A stretch of DNA of 64,000 nt from Deinococcus cellulosilyticus NBRC 106333 = KACC 11606 (GCF_007990775.1 NZ_BJXB01000003.1:124001-188000); one strand, 5' to 3'. Counted from the first letter of the stretch, positions 50,807 through 58,836 are shown. Notes: generated from the sequence alone by a model not told the origin. Numbers and translations: made by a program.

Positions 50807-51721
50807 TCACCTCGTGAGACTGACCCTGCAATTCAGAGTCAGCCGGTAGTCCTTGTTTTTGACGATAGAGCCACTGGTGAATTTCACCTTGAAGCAGCTC
50901 TTGCTGTTTGCGTTTGCACCCGCATCCTCACCGATGCTGTATCCATAAATGGTCATGTCAGCACCGGTGGGAGGGATTTCACACGACCAGTCCCGGTAAA
51001 AGGTGCCAGCTGTGTATGTGATGGGGCCACCATAGTTACCACTTCCAGGGGTGCTGTTGGCATAGCTCATGTTTGGAGCTGAGGTGTACAGATTGAAGGC
51101 CTTGCCCTTGTCAGCCGTACATCCAAACAGGTCAGCATCCCCCCACCCAAAATTGTCTTGTGCACCGGTGAAAACAATGGATGAGTCAATGTTTCCCATC
51201 CCGGCAATGTTGAACGTGTTTGCAGCTGTTTCCACCACTGGAGACAACACCAATGTAAACGTGTAAGTCAGTAACAGCCTTGTGTCAGATGTTTTGGTGA
51301 TGGTAATGGGGTTGCCAAGGTTGGTAAAAAGACTTCTGGTGATCAGGAGGCCACCAATTGTTTTCGCTCCAAATTCCGTTAAGTTGCCGTTCGCCTGGTG
51401 GTAGTCAAACGCCTTAAAAAACACGAGCGTGAACACGCCATTGGCTGTTCTGGTCAGGGTGTATTTATCCTGAATCTCCAGGTTGTCAGCGGTTTCTGCA
51501 ATCTGAGCACCCAACGAAGTTTGACCATATGCAGGAGCGGTGCTGCTGGTCCCAACAGCAATATATCCACAGATGGAACGCATGTTCAGCGAGGACAGGA
51601 TGTAGTTCAGTCCCTGGTCCAGAATCAGGTTTTGACACTCTCCCTGCTGCACCACTTCTCCTGCACGGTTCACCAGGGCAAACCCTAGACGGCCTTCAAT
51701 TTTTCCTGAGATCTCTAACAT
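50807..51721 (-). CDS. Provirus structural protein, fibre/spike-like
   Basis: A 304-aa protein almost entirely of predicted beta-strands, rich in Thr, Asn, Gly and Ser. The first 50 residues (GRLGFALVNRAGEVVQQGEC, NLILDQGLNYIL) resemble an attachment domain; the middle and end (FNIAGMGNIDSSIVFTGAQD, SYANSTPGSGNYGGP) look like a receptor-binding beta-sandwich. No catalytic motif. ATG 51721 follows AAAGGA. Likely a vertex spike or host-recognition protein. Confidence 0.6.
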   Translation of the reverse strand: MLEISGKIEGRLGFALVNRAGEVVQQGECQNLILDQGLNYILSSLNMRSICGYIAVGTSSTAPAYGQTSLGAQIAETADNLEIQDKYTLTRTANGVFTLVFFKAFDYHQANGNLTEFGAKTIGGLLITRSLFTNLGNPITITKTSDTRLLLTYTFTLVLSPVVETAANTFNIAGMGNIDSSIVFTGAQDNFGWGDADLFGCTADKGKAFNLYTSAPNMSYANSTPGSGNYGGPITYTAGTFYRDWSCEIPPTGADMTIYGYSIGEDAGANANSKSCFKVKFTSGSIVKNKDYRLTLNCRVSLTR

Positions 51722-51739
51722 GGTCAGTCCTTTACACCT

Positions 51740-52738
51740 TTACAGCGAATAAGATCCATCCAGTAATGTCACAGAGGCACTTAGGACGGACTCTGAAACG
51801 CCCTGACGAATCACAGCGAGAGCATAGAGGCTGTCCCGCAGGAGCACCGATCCAGAGAGGTTGGGCTCACTCTGTGAATGGGCCTGAACAGCAGACTGAT
51901 ACAAGCCGTCCCGCAGGAGCACCGATCCAGAGAGGTTGGGCTCACTCTGTGAATGGGCCTGAACAGCTGGAAGATACAGCCCATCCTGCAGAAGCACCGA
52001 TCCGGAGAGGGCTTCAGTGCCTGCTGCAAGGGTGACTGCTGGAAGGTACAGCCCATCCTGCAGAAGCACCGATCCGGAGAGGGCAGACTCAGACACGAAA
52101 ACCGGATACAGCTCACTGGAGAAGGAAAGTTCTGACTCTCGCACCTGTCCTGTTCCGAGCAGCACCTGGTAACGGTAGGTTTCCACTGTGACCTGATCCA
52201 AGTACACTGGACTCTCGAACGCGTGCAGCACATGCTCAATGGCGTACAGTTCATTCTGGATTCTGTAACACAGGCTTCTCCGGTCCACACTTAGGTAAAA
52301 CAACACCAGATCAGAGCCAGGAATGTGCTGTGAAATGGTGGCATCCATCATCAGCACCGGGTCCACCCCCACAAACGGACCTCTGAAAATGTAGGCTCCG
52401 GTGGCCACGTCCCACTGTCTCACAGTGATCTGATTTTCATGCTCCCACGCGAAAATATGTCGGGCCGACTGATCGAAATTCAGTGTGATGTGCCTAGCAT
52501 TTTTAGGGAGAATGGGAAAGGCCTGACCAGGGGAAATCTCCACCAGTTCAGCACCCTGCTCCTGCAGCAAAATTAAGCCTCGTTTTTTGTGCCAGTACAA
52601 ATACCAGTTGCGACCAAAAAGGGTGTTGTAACTGCCGTCACCGGTGACAGTCATGGCCAGCGGTCCCCGAGCTGCAACCAACTCGGGGAGCAGGGTTTTC
52701 CCCCTCCTGCTGACCTTGACGAACGGTTTATTGGACAT
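51740..52738 (-). CDS. Provirus spike-like protein with C-terminal tandem repeats
   Basis: A 332-aa protein. Residues 1-210 form a beta-rich domain (GPLAMTVTGDGSYNTLFGRN, ARHIFAWEHENQITVRQWDV). From about residue 215 there are five copies of a 24-25-residue repeat starting LSGSVLLQDGLYLPAV. Two of these repeats are almost identical in DNA. The ATG at 52738 lies inside the end of the preceding gene. The repeats suggest an elongated shaft or variable surface region. No known family recognised. Confidence 0.6.
   Translation of the reverse strand: MSNKPFVKVSRRGKTLLPELVAARGPLAMTVTGDGSYNTLFGRNWYLYWHKKRGLILLQEQGAELVEISPGQAFPILPKNARHITLNFDQSARHIFAWEHENQITVRQWDVATGAYIFRGPFVGVDPVLMMDATISQHIPGSDLVLFYLSVDRRSLCYRIQNELYAIEHVLHAFESPVYLDQVTVETYRYQVLLGTGQVRESELSFSSELYPVFVSESALSGSVLLQDGLYLPAVTLAAGTEALSGSVLLQDGLYLPAVQAHSQSEPNLSGSVLLRDGLYQSAVQAHSQSEPNLSGSVLLRDSLYALAVIRQGVSESVLSASVTLLDGSYSL
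51833..52085. repeat. 75-bp tandem repeats inside the spike-like gene
   Basis: Units start near 51833, 51908, 51983 and 52055 (spacing 75, 75 and 72 bp); a fifth, more diverged copy lies toward the gene end. The two leftmost units share an uninterrupted run of over 50 identical bases containing CCGATCCAGAGAGGTTGGG. All spacings are multiples of three, so copy-number change would keep the frame. Confidence 0.8.
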
Positions 52739-53225
52739 ACACCTGGTAGTCTGCAGGTTGCCCATCCTGCGGAATGATGGTGATCTTCGCAATGAAGCAA
52801 CTGAGCTGAATGGTGGTTCCAGGAAGCACCCGATGCTCCACAGTCTTGTCATTCATGCCGTGCAGGATGACTTTGAAAACGTCATCTCCAAGGTTGGCAT
52901 AAAAGCCTGAACTGGCCAGCCGGCCCAGTTTCTCCTCGATGTTGATGGTGAGCATGGGCGTTTGTGGAGTTGCAGTGAAGGGACCTTCCCAGATCTCAGG
53001 GAGCGCCGTGAAATTCCGGGGCACAATGCGGCCCTGGTCTTTTGCTGCAGGCTCTTCCACGCGGCCAAACTGGTACTCCAGGATCTCCCGCTGTTTCTTG
53101 GACTCTTCCCAAGTGGCGTATGTGCTGCTCCAGATGCATTTCAGTTGCTCAAAGCAGGCCTGCAGGGCATTCCGTGCTTCTGGGATCAGGGCTTCATACT
53201 TGGCCATGCCATCAAACAGCCCCAT
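52728..53225 (-). CDS. Provirus protein of unknown function
   Basis: A 165-aa protein. The N-terminus is helical and Trp/Tyr-rich (QACFEQLKCIWSSTYATWEE), the C-terminal 100 residues are strand-rich (PMLTINIEEKLGRLASSGFY, TIQLSCFIAKITIIPQDGQP), as in a small beta-sandwich. The ATG at 53225 overlaps the previous gene by 14 nt. It may connect capsid and spike, but I do not recognise it. Confidence 0.55.
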   Translation of the reverse strand: MGLFDGMAKYEALIPEARNALQACFEQLKCIWSSTYATWEESKKQREILEYQFGRVEEPAAKDQGRIVPRNFTALPEIWEGPFTATPQTPMLTINIEEKLGRLASSGFYANLGDDVFKVILHGMNDKTVEHRVLPGTTIQLSCFIAKITIIPQDGQPADYQVYVQ

Positions 53226-53442
53226 TGGTGGCCACCCTTCCCATGCGCTCCAGGGCATCGGTTTGACGGTCCAGGATGCTCACCATCTGGACCTGCGTTT
53301 TCTGGGTTTCTGCCTGCACAGTCTCAATTCCTTTCAGGCGGTTGTTCACTTGGGTCATTCCGTTCACAAAGAAGTAGATGATCAGAGCAAAACTGCCCAG
53401 TTCACGGACTGTTGCAATCCACGGGGTGAGGTCCACATTCAT
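53212..53442 (-). CDS. Provirus small membrane protein, holin-like topology
   Basis: A 76-aa protein with one membrane helix near the N-terminus (GSFALIIYFFVNGMT) followed by a charged coiled-coil-like segment (NRLKGIETVQAETQKTQVQM). This layout resembles BhlA/UviB-type holins, but sequence support is weak; a structural membrane protein is equally possible. ATGA overlap with the preceding gene. Confidence 0.55.
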   Translation of the reverse strand: MNVDLTPWIATVRELGSFALIIYFFVNGMTQVNNRLKGIETVQAETQKTQVQMVSILDRQTDALERMGRVATNGAV

Positions 53443-53615
53443 TTCTGGTCCTTTTCCTTACAGGGGCAGGTTGGCTTGAGACTCAAGGGTTGGCTTTTGG
53501 GAGCAATGGGGGCCTGAATGACGTACAACACGCCATACACCACAGAGCCCACGATCAGGGCCCCGATTGCCGAGTAGATGCCCACGCGGATGAGTTCAGG
53601 GGCTGACTGTTTCAT
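53439..53615 (-). CDS. Provirus small single-span membrane protein
   Basis: A 58-aa protein with one hydrophobic segment (VGIYSAIGALIVGSVVYGVL) and a Cys-x-Cys near the C-terminus (CPCKEK). ATG 53615 follows GGAGG; a start four codons earlier would overlap that site. Probably embedded in the internal virion membrane. Confidence 0.6.
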   Translation of the reverse strand: MKQSAPELIRVGIYSAIGALIVGSVVYGVLYVIQAPIAPKSQPLSLKPTCPCKEKDQK

Positions 53616-54115
53616 GTCAGCCTCCAATCTTTGGGGTCAAACAGGGGTTGAGGTTTGATGTACACCATGGGGTCCTGGTGCCCCGTGTTGATGGGTGGTG
53701 TGGTGCCATTTGTGGGGGTCACAAGTTTCCCATCAATGAAGGTCAGTTGCGTTTTGGTGGGGTCCAGGCTGGAGTCCAGCAAAACAGGCTTTCCAATTGG
53801 CAGGGGTTTGAAGATCAGATCATTGATGGGTCTGCCGTTCTCACCGGGCAGAATCCCAAAAATGGGAGTGGGGTCTTTCACAACCTTGGGAGGGGGAACA
53901 ATGCCAGTGTTCCCGTTGGGAGGGGTGCCGATCGCTGGGGTGGTGCCATTGTTCGTGGTGGGGGTGCTGCCACTGCCTGCAGGGACCTTCCCGGCGTCAG
54001 CAGGCTTCTGGTCTTTTTTCTCGAAGAACAGTTTGTAGGCCACAAACGCCCCACCTCCGAGGAGGGCAGTGGCCACCAGTGCACCAGTGAGGCTGATCGA
54101 AAGTTTTGCTTTCAT
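53612..54115 (-). CDS. Provirus single-span membrane protein with Pro/Thr/Gly-rich domain
   Basis: A 167-aa protein. The N-terminal helix ISLTGALVATALLGGGAFVA is followed by a low-complexity Thr/Pro/Gly/Asn-rich linker to about residue 75 and a C-terminal part with GILPGENGRPINDLIFKPLP. The layout is shared with the next upstream gene, so they may be distant paralogues. ATGA overlap with neighbours on both sides. Confidence 0.6.
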   Translation of the reverse strand: MKAKLSISLTGALVATALLGGGAFVAYKLFFEKKDQKPADAGKVPAGSGSTPTTNNGTTPAIGTPPNGNTGIVPPPKVVKDPTPIFGILPGENGRPINDLIFKPLPIGKPVLLDSSLDPTKTQLTFIDGKLVTPTNGTTPPINTGHQDPMVYIKPQPLFDPKDWRLT

Positions 54116-54519
54116 GTGTAGCTCCCTTCACCAGTGATCGGGTTGTAGGGCTTTGGTTTGGTGATTGGAGGGGGAGGCGCAGGGGTAGGGGCATTTGAGG
54201 CTGGAGGCGCAGGGGGGTCACCAGGTGTGGTGAAGTTTTTCCACCAGTCTTTGATCCGGTCTTCCCAGTCCGGGACGTACCAATCTTCTTTGTCTCCAGA
54301 GCCGTAGCTCCCTTCTCCAGTGATGGGGTTGTATCCCCCGCCCTTGTTGGGGTTCTGATCATTGGAGCCAGATCCGGTGGAGGGTTTGGGTTCCACCTGG
54401 GTCCCTTTTGCAGGGGCCTTCTCATGGGACCCGAACATGTTCCAGGCGACCAGGCCGACAGCACCCACAGCCAGCAGGCCAGTGAGCAGCAGAAGCGTGC
54501 TTTGTGTTTTCTTTTTCAT
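54112..54519 (-). CDS. Provirus single-span membrane protein with repeated YNPITGEGSY motif
   Basis: A 135-aa protein: N-terminal membrane helix TLLLLTGLLAVGAVGLVAWN, then a Pro/Gly/Ser-rich region. The decapeptide YNPITGEGSY occurs twice, near residue 63 and at the very C-terminus, bracketing an acidic/Trp segment (WYVPDWEDRIKDWWKN). No family known. The motif repeat suggests a binding function on the capsid. Confidence 0.6.
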   Translation of the reverse strand: MKKKTQSTLLLLTGLLAVGAVGLVAWNMFGSHEKAPAKGTQVEPKPSTGSGSNDQNPNKGGGYNPITGEGSYGSGDKEDWYVPDWEDRIKDWWKNFTTPGDPPAPPASNAPTPAPPPPITKPKPYNPITGEGSYT

Positions 54520-54815
54520 GTTGTGCCTTTCGTGACAAATGCGAAAAAGTCCGACTTGGATGGGGTTGACGTTTTGGGAGAGCCACCAAGGACCTTGCCG
54601 ATGCTGGAAATCATTTCGTTCGCCAGATCTTTCCTGGGCATGTTCTTGATCAGGTCGGGCGCACGTGAGACCAGTTGTTCTGTTTTGGTCTGCTGTGATT
54701 TCTCTGCAGCGTCTCGCTTTGCCTGTCTGGCCATGAGTGCCACGGCATAAGCGGCTCCCCCTAAAGCGACAGCCATCAGGGTGATCCCGATGGCTTTTTT
54801 CATCGCTTTGCCCAT
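54516..54815 (-). CDS. Provirus single-span membrane protein
   Basis: A 99-aa protein with an N-terminal helix (AIGITLMAVALGGAAYAVAL), a basic stretch (RQAKRDAAEKSQQTK) and a short helical C-terminus. ATG 54815 follows AAGGA. Topology as in the other small membrane proteins of the operon. Confidence 0.6.
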   Translation of the reverse strand: MGKAMKKAIGITLMAVALGGAAYAVALMARQAKRDAAEKSQQTKTEQLVSRAPDLIKNMPRKDLANEMISSIGKVLGGSPKTSTPSKSDFFAFVTKGTT

Positions 54816-54819
54816 GGGG

Positions 54820-55089
54820 TCAGTCCTTCATGGCCTGGTAGCCAATGAAGCAGGCTCCAATGACTGCAACCCCGATCAGGCCATACAGGGCAACACTCTG
54901 CATGCTTTTGGCATTCAGTTGTGCTTCCTGCAGTTTGGCTGTGGCGATCATGCTGTCAGACTGGGCACGGGCCTTGTCTGCCGCTGCCTTGTCCTTCATG
55001 GCATCTGCCTGCAGCTGCTCGTCTCCGGAGACCCACAGGTCATCCACCAGACCGACCGCACCATTGAGGAGACCTCCTAACCAGTCCAT
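54820..55089 (-). CDS. Provirus membrane protein with C-terminal helix
   Basis: An 89-aa protein with an amphipathic N-terminus (WLGGLLNGAVGLVDDL), a charged coiled-coil-like middle (ADAMKDKAAADKARAQSDSM) and a C-terminal membrane helix (VALYGLIGVAVIGACFIGYQ). It directly follows the larger capsid gene, where P23-77-type viruses also encode small membrane-associated virion proteins. Confidence 0.6.
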   Translation of the reverse strand: MDWLGGLLNGAVGLVDDLWVSGDEQLQADAMKDKAAADKARAQSDSMIATAKLQEAQLNAKSMQSVALYGLIGVAVIGACFIGYQAMKD

Positions 55090-55100
55090 GACCAGGCCCC

Positions 55101-55877
55101 TTAAACGTATCCGCCACGCAGTTGCACTTCTGCTTCTGCGTCCATGCGGCTGCGGTTCAGGATCTCGATGGGGGCACTCCAGGCCTGCAGGCTCAGCTCA
55201 TGCTCCGCTTCTGGATCGGCGTAAATCAGGCTTTTGCTTCGCACGGCAATCTGCAGTTCCCACTGGGGAGGCAGAGGGGGGTTGGTGCCCTCATGCCCGA
55301 GTTTGGGGGCGCTACGGGTGTTGGTCTGATCGGTCTCGTGCATGGCCTTCAGGCCCATGTCGAACAGCTTCATGTTGATCGAGTCCGAGCCGTTGGGGCG
55401 CTTGGCGCGGATCTCGAACTCCCCACCACCAGGAACGAAGTAAATCCGGATCTTCTTCACGTCTGCAGTTTTCGCCACCGTGACGGTGTTGGCGGCAAAA
55501 TCAATGGCGGTGATGTTGGCTTTGTCCCAAGTGTCTGAGCCGTCCTCCTGGGTATAAGCCACCACATCCGGGTGAGACTGGGTCGGGAAGCCACCCGTGA
55601 AAGGCCTCTGGGTGCGGATCAGGTCGTGACCGAGGGCCCCGAGGTTGACCACTTCTGTCAGGTCAGCGTCCATGGTGATTTCCACCTCTTCACGGGCCTT
55701 CAGGAAAAACCTGGGACTCTGACCACCTTTGATGAAGAGCATTTCACCGAGGGGCACAGTCAGAATCAGGGCTGCACTGAGCATGTCAGGGGTCTGCCTG
55801 CCTTGCATGAAGTTGGTGATGGTGAGGGTTTTGGGACTGGGCTTTCTCAGGGCCCGAAAGGGAAGGTTCTGAGTCAT
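55101..55877 (-). CDS. Putative large major capsid protein (VP17-like)
   Basis: A 258-aa protein, mostly strands: LSAALILTVPLGEMLFIKGG, EEVEITMDADLTEVVNLGAL, ADVKKIRIYFVPGGGEFEIR and WELQIAVRSKSLIYADPEAE. It has no membrane segment. Position right after the smaller capsid protein, and a size near the 32-kDa VP17 of Thermus phage P23-77, suggest a single beta-barrel capsid subunit with an extra domain. There is no sequence signature to prove this. The ATG at 55877 follows GGAGG at 9 nt. Confidence 0.6.
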   Translation of the reverse strand: MTQNLPFRALRKPSPKTLTITNFMQGRQTPDMLSAALILTVPLGEMLFIKGGQSPRFFLKAREEVEITMDADLTEVVNLGALGHDLIRTQRPFTGGFPTQSHPDVVAYTQEDGSDTWDKANITAIDFAANTVTVAKTADVKKIRIYFVPGGGEFEIRAKRPNGSDSINMKLFDMGLKAMHETDQTNTRSAPKLGHEGTNPPLPPQWELQIAVRSKSLIYADPEAEHELSLQAWSAPIEILNRSRMDAEAEVQLRGGYV

Positions 55878-55957
55878 ACGTGTGTGTCCTCCAGGGGTGC
55901 TGCTGTGGGAGAGAGGAGGAGGTGGGCCGGGCCAGCTGGTCGGGCCCACCTGGTCGG

Positions 55958-56449
55958 TCAGTTCACTTCAAACAGAGGGATCTCAAGGTAGGATTTGGTC
56001 CAGTCGATGACATCCGGACCTTTGGCCAGGATCATCAGCTTGTAGGCCTCTGGCAGCTTGAAACCCGTGTCCTCACCGAGGTCCAGGGCACTGATGATGT
56101 TGGTTTTGTAATCATCGTTGCGCTGGTTGACGATGGGCAGGTCCCTCCAGGGGCTGTAGGGCACGGTGCGGACGATCTTTTCGGACTCATCCGAAGGGCC
56201 CTGCACGGCAATGCTCAGGGTGGTGGCTCCGCTGATGCGGGTGCCAGCGGTGACGTTCAGGTCAGCCAGCATCAGCATGCCGCGCAGGAGGGAGTCGCGC
56301 ACCCGGTTCTGGTTGGCCAGCAGGTAGACCACGCCACGGGGCACCAGGACCTCAAAGATGGGGGTCCGGACGTTGGCCACGTTGGAGGTGAGGGTGACGA
56401 TGCTGCTTTCGGACTGACTGGAGATGGTTTTACCGCGTGGTGCTCCCAT
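55958..56449 (-). CDS. Putative small major capsid protein (VP16-like)
   Basis: A 163-aa soluble protein of alternating strands (TPIFEVLVPRGVVYLLANQN, ISGATTLSIAVQGPSDESEK, AYKLMILAKGPDVIDWTKSY), compatible with a single jelly roll. Size and place between a membrane protein and a larger capsid-like gene mirror VP16 of P23-77 (about 20 kDa). It starts at ATG 56449 behind AAGGAG, one of the strongest ribosome-binding sites in the operon, as expected for an abundant protein. Confidence 0.6.
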   Translation of the reverse strand: MGAPRGKTISSQSESSIVTLTSNVANVRTPIFEVLVPRGVVYLLANQNRVRDSLLRGMLMLADLNVTAGTRISGATTLSIAVQGPSDESEKIVRTVPYSPWRDLPIVNQRNDDYKTNIISALDLGEDTGFKLPEAYKLMILAKGPDVIDWTKSYLEIPLFEVN

Positions 56450-56459
56450 GGTTTACTCC

Positions 56460-56855
56460 TTATTTGAGTGAGGGAAAGATTTCCTGGATGGCGTGGGCGA
56501 GGGTGACAGCGGCAATGCCTGCGAGGGTGTACTGCATCAGGCCGCCGGTCTTCTCAGGGATGTACTCAATCCCTGCGACACAACCGACCACGATCCCCAC
56601 ACGGGCCAGTTGGCGGTTGGTGCCAAACTTGGGGTTGGCAGGCTTCTTGGCGTTGTACTCCTCGTAGGACGCGAAGTACTGCACGCCTGCAGGGGTGTTG
56701 ATCGCATAGCCGAAAGCTGCACGGTTCATGCTGAACAGGCTTTTTTCGAGCACTGCGCCTGCAACAGATCCGACCGCAAGGGTGATCATTCTGGGGTCGG
56801 TGAGGAGCTGGAGGATGTTGCCATCTGGCTTACTGAGAAGTTGCACTTTTTCCAT
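56460..56855 (-). CDS. Provirus membrane protein (VP15-like position)
   Basis: A 131-aa protein with three hydrophobic segments (MITLAVGSVAGAVLEKS, RVGIVVGCVAGIEYI and MQYTLAGIAAVTLAHAI). ATG 56855 follows AAAGGA. It lies between the packaging ATPase and the small capsid gene, the position of a membrane virion protein in P23-77-type genomes. Function otherwise unknown. Confidence 0.6.
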   Translation of the reverse strand: MEKVQLLSKPDGNILQLLTDPRMITLAVGSVAGAVLEKSLFSMNRAAFGYAINTPAGVQYFASYEEYNAKKPANPKFGTNRQLARVGIVVGCVAGIEYIPEKTGGLMQYTLAGIAAVTLAHAIQEIFPSLK

Positions 56856-56890
56856 TGCTGGGGTTCCTTTCAGAGCGGAGGGGTTGACGT

Positions 56891-57616
56891 TCAGGTCCCA
56901 ATCCGAACCGGGATGCGGCTCCCGTCTGGCTGTCTTGTGAGGCGATCAGCCCGACCGGTCGGACGATCCCGGATCAGGTATTCAGGGCCCCAACCATTGG
57001 CCAGATCAGGCATTTTCAGGTCTCCTGGGTCGGTCATCTCCGGATACCACTCCAGGATTCTTCGCCTCTGGTTCACCTCACTGAGGGGGAACACGACCAG
57101 GCGCGTCACCTGTTTCACGGCATCCGGTTCAATGGCCGTCTGGCCAGTTGATGTGATGTTCTGGGTGGCCTTCATCACGCCTATCCCAAATTTGCGGCCC
57201 TCTGTTTCAATGCGGTTCCAGCCTTCGGAATAGCATTGCTTTGAAACGTAGTTCTGGCATTCATCCACAACCACCAGAACCTGCAAGCTCTCTGCTTCAA
57301 ACACACCGAGCGACATCACAGCCTCACTGAGGGAGTTCAGGAAGGCTTTGGCCTTCTTGGACGGGGCCACCTCGAAGTGAATGCTTCCTTTTGCTCTGAT
57401 CAGGTTGGCCAGCATCTCAGGTGAATACTGTTTGTCCAGATCGGCATTGCTCACATACTCGTGATGGGCACAGTGTTGCTGCAGCTGCCTGGTGCTGTTC
57501 ACCACCACCAGGTACCGCACATGCGACCGGAATTCCTCAAGCAGCATGTTCAGGTAATAGGTCTTCCCGCTCCCACTGGAGCCGAGAATGAGCCAGTTCT
57601 GCAGGGCCAGGGACAT
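56891..57616 (-). CDS. Genome-packaging ATPase (FtsK/HerA superfamily)
   Basis: A 241-aa P-loop ATPase. Walker A is LILGSSGSGKTYYLNML at residues 9-25 and Walker B LQVLVVVDECQNYVSKQCY near residue 115; a later MKATQNITSTGQTAIEPDAV is the sensor region. Compact size, an acidic DE-C-Q Walker B and the place just before capsid genes match the A32/P9-like packaging ATPases of membrane-containing viruses rather than terminases. It starts at ATG 57616 sharing a base with the previous stop (TAATG). Confidence 0.82.
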   Translation of the reverse strand: MSLALQNWLILGSSGSGKTYYLNMLLEEFRSHVRYLVVVNSTRQLQQHCAHHEYVSNADLDKQYSPEMLANLIRAKGSIHFEVAPSKKAKAFLNSLSEAVMSLGVFEAESLQVLVVVDECQNYVSKQCYSEGWNRIETEGRKFGIGVMKATQNITSTGQTAIEPDAVKQVTRLVVFPLSEVNQRRRILEWYPEMTDPGDLKMPDLANGWGPEYLIRDRPTGRADRLTRQPDGSRIPVRIGT

Positions 57617-57762
57617 TACTCTTCGTCCTCTTCTTCCTGCAGGTGCACCGGCACCAGAAGCACAGCCACCGCTGGAGGTGGGGGTTTGGGTGGGTCCAGC
57701 AGGCAAAGCACACCATACGCAGCCAGAATGCCAAGCAGGGTGATGGAGACACTGGGATTCAT
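57616..57762 (-). CDS. Provirus 48-aa single-span membrane protein
   Basis: A short gene with one membrane helix (SITLLGILAAYGVLCLL), a Pro-rich linker (PPKPPPPA) and an acidic end (EEEDEE). Its ATG overlaps the M23 gene stop (ATGA) and its TAA overlaps the ATPase start (TAATG), so both junctions support it despite its length. Such mini membrane proteins are common in PRD1/P23-77-type virions. Confidence 0.65.
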   Translation of the reverse strand: MNPSVSITLLGILAAYGVLCLLDPPKPPPPAVAVLLVPVHLQEEEDEE

Positions 57763-58412
57763 GGTTGTACCGCCTTTAGTGTGGTGAAAAACTGTTGTGG
57801 GTCAATGTAGTACTGCAACACTGCTGTCTTGTTGCCACCGGGCCAGTGTGACCAGGTCAATGGCTTTTCCTGGAAGATGTCGAAATGCAGATGTGCCACC
57901 CACTTGTTGTGGTAGCCCTTGCCAATCGTTCCAAGCTGCTGACCTGCCTGCAGGGTCTGCCCGACCTTGCATTGAATATCCTGCAGGTGTGCATAGCGGG
58001 TCCAGCGGGTTTTGCCGCCAATGTTGTGTTTGACCACCACAATGTTTCCCCAGGACTGGCCTGCACCTTGACCTGCGAAAACAACGACACCACCACCCAC
58101 GCAGTAAACCGGGCGACCCAGATCCTGATCCCCAGTCCCCCAATTGAGATCCCACCCTGTGTGCCATTGGCCTTTCAGAGCGGCCCCATAGGTACCGTCA
58201 AAGTACTTGGGGTCCAGGAATATCGTGCTGATCGTTGCGTTCCGCACTGGGAACACAATTCGGGTCACAGGGAGAAGGTCAGGTTTGCCGGGTTGGGTCA
58301 CTTTTTCCACCGCCTCAGATAATCGTGTCCACACCGGAGGTCTGCTGAGGATCACTGCCAGCATGACCGTAGCTGTCAGGATCACCAATGCTGTCTTTGT
58401 CTTGTGGTGCAT
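57759..58412 (-). CDS. M23-family peptidoglycan endopeptidase, membrane anchored
   Basis: A 217-aa zinc endopeptidase. An N-terminal anchor (TALVILTATVMLAVIL) precedes the LytM fold: QWHTGWDLNWG supplies His and Asp zinc ligands, GGGVVVFAGQG and IVVVKHNIGG the sheet, and AHLHFDIF the final His ligand. It would cut cross-links in the cell wall at virus entry or release. ATG 58412 follows GGAGG; it overlaps the previous gene by 98 nt in another frame. Confidence 0.85.
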   Translation of the reverse strand: MHHKTKTALVILTATVMLAVILSRPPVWTRLSEAVEKVTQPGKPDLLPVTRIVFPVRNATISTIFLDPKYFDGTYGAALKGQWHTGWDLNWGTGDQDLGRPVYCVGGGVVVFAGQGAGQSWGNIVVVKHNIGGKTRWTRYAHLQDIQCKVGQTLQAGQQLGTIGKGYHNKWVAHLHFDIFQEKPLTWSHWPGGNKTAVLQYYIDPQQFFTTLKAVQP

Positions 58413-58836
58413 ACTTCCTCCGAAGGGTGGCCACGCCATAACCGAGGGCCCCAACGCCGATCAGGACCTTTGCCCAGTCAGGGAGGGCCCCACCACCGGC
58501 ACCAATGCCGTATTTGGCCAGTGCGTCTGTGATGCCTGACATGTGCACGCCCATCTTGACGATGGGAGATGCAGCAAGCTCAGCCATGTAGGCCTGCCTC
58601 TGGTCTGCAGGCAGGTCGATGCTGGAGAGTTCACCGACCAGGCCGATCAGGTCATCTGGACTGAAGGGCACAGCCTCTTCAACGTAGGGCTCTTCTTGCT
58701 CCTCATGCTGAGGATCAGAGGTGCCCTGCAGGGCAGCATCTGCCAGTGACTGAGGCAGGGTGGGATCGGGAGGGGTGGGAGGTCCTGGAGGGGTTGGGGG
58801 GGCATTAAATCCGTTGGTGATTTTCTGTTCATCCAT
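58315..58836 (-). CDS. Provirus protein with Pro-rich N-terminus and one membrane helix
   Basis: A 173-aa protein. Residues 12-30 are almost only Pro, Thr and Gly; an acidic region follows (HEEQEEPYVEEAVPFS), then helices and a membrane segment (WAKVLIGVGALGYGVATL) before a hydrophilic tail. The tail is encoded in the 98-nt overlap with the M23 gene. ATG 58836 follows AGGAG. Function unknown. Confidence 0.58.
   Translation of the reverse strand: MDEQKITNGFNAPPTPPGPPTPPDPTLPQSLADAALQGTSDPQHEEQEEPYVEEAVPFSPDDLIGLVGELSSIDLPADQRQAYMAELAASPIVKMGVHMSGITDALAKYGIGAGGGALPDWAKVLIGVGALGYGVATLRRKYAPQDKDSIGDPDSYGHAGSDPQQTSGVDTII

Noticed and set aside
51833..52085. Evenly spaced repeats that might be a CRISPR array
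   Set aside because: Units are adjacent 75-bp coding repeats, without unique spacers, in frame within a protein; no cas genes nearby.
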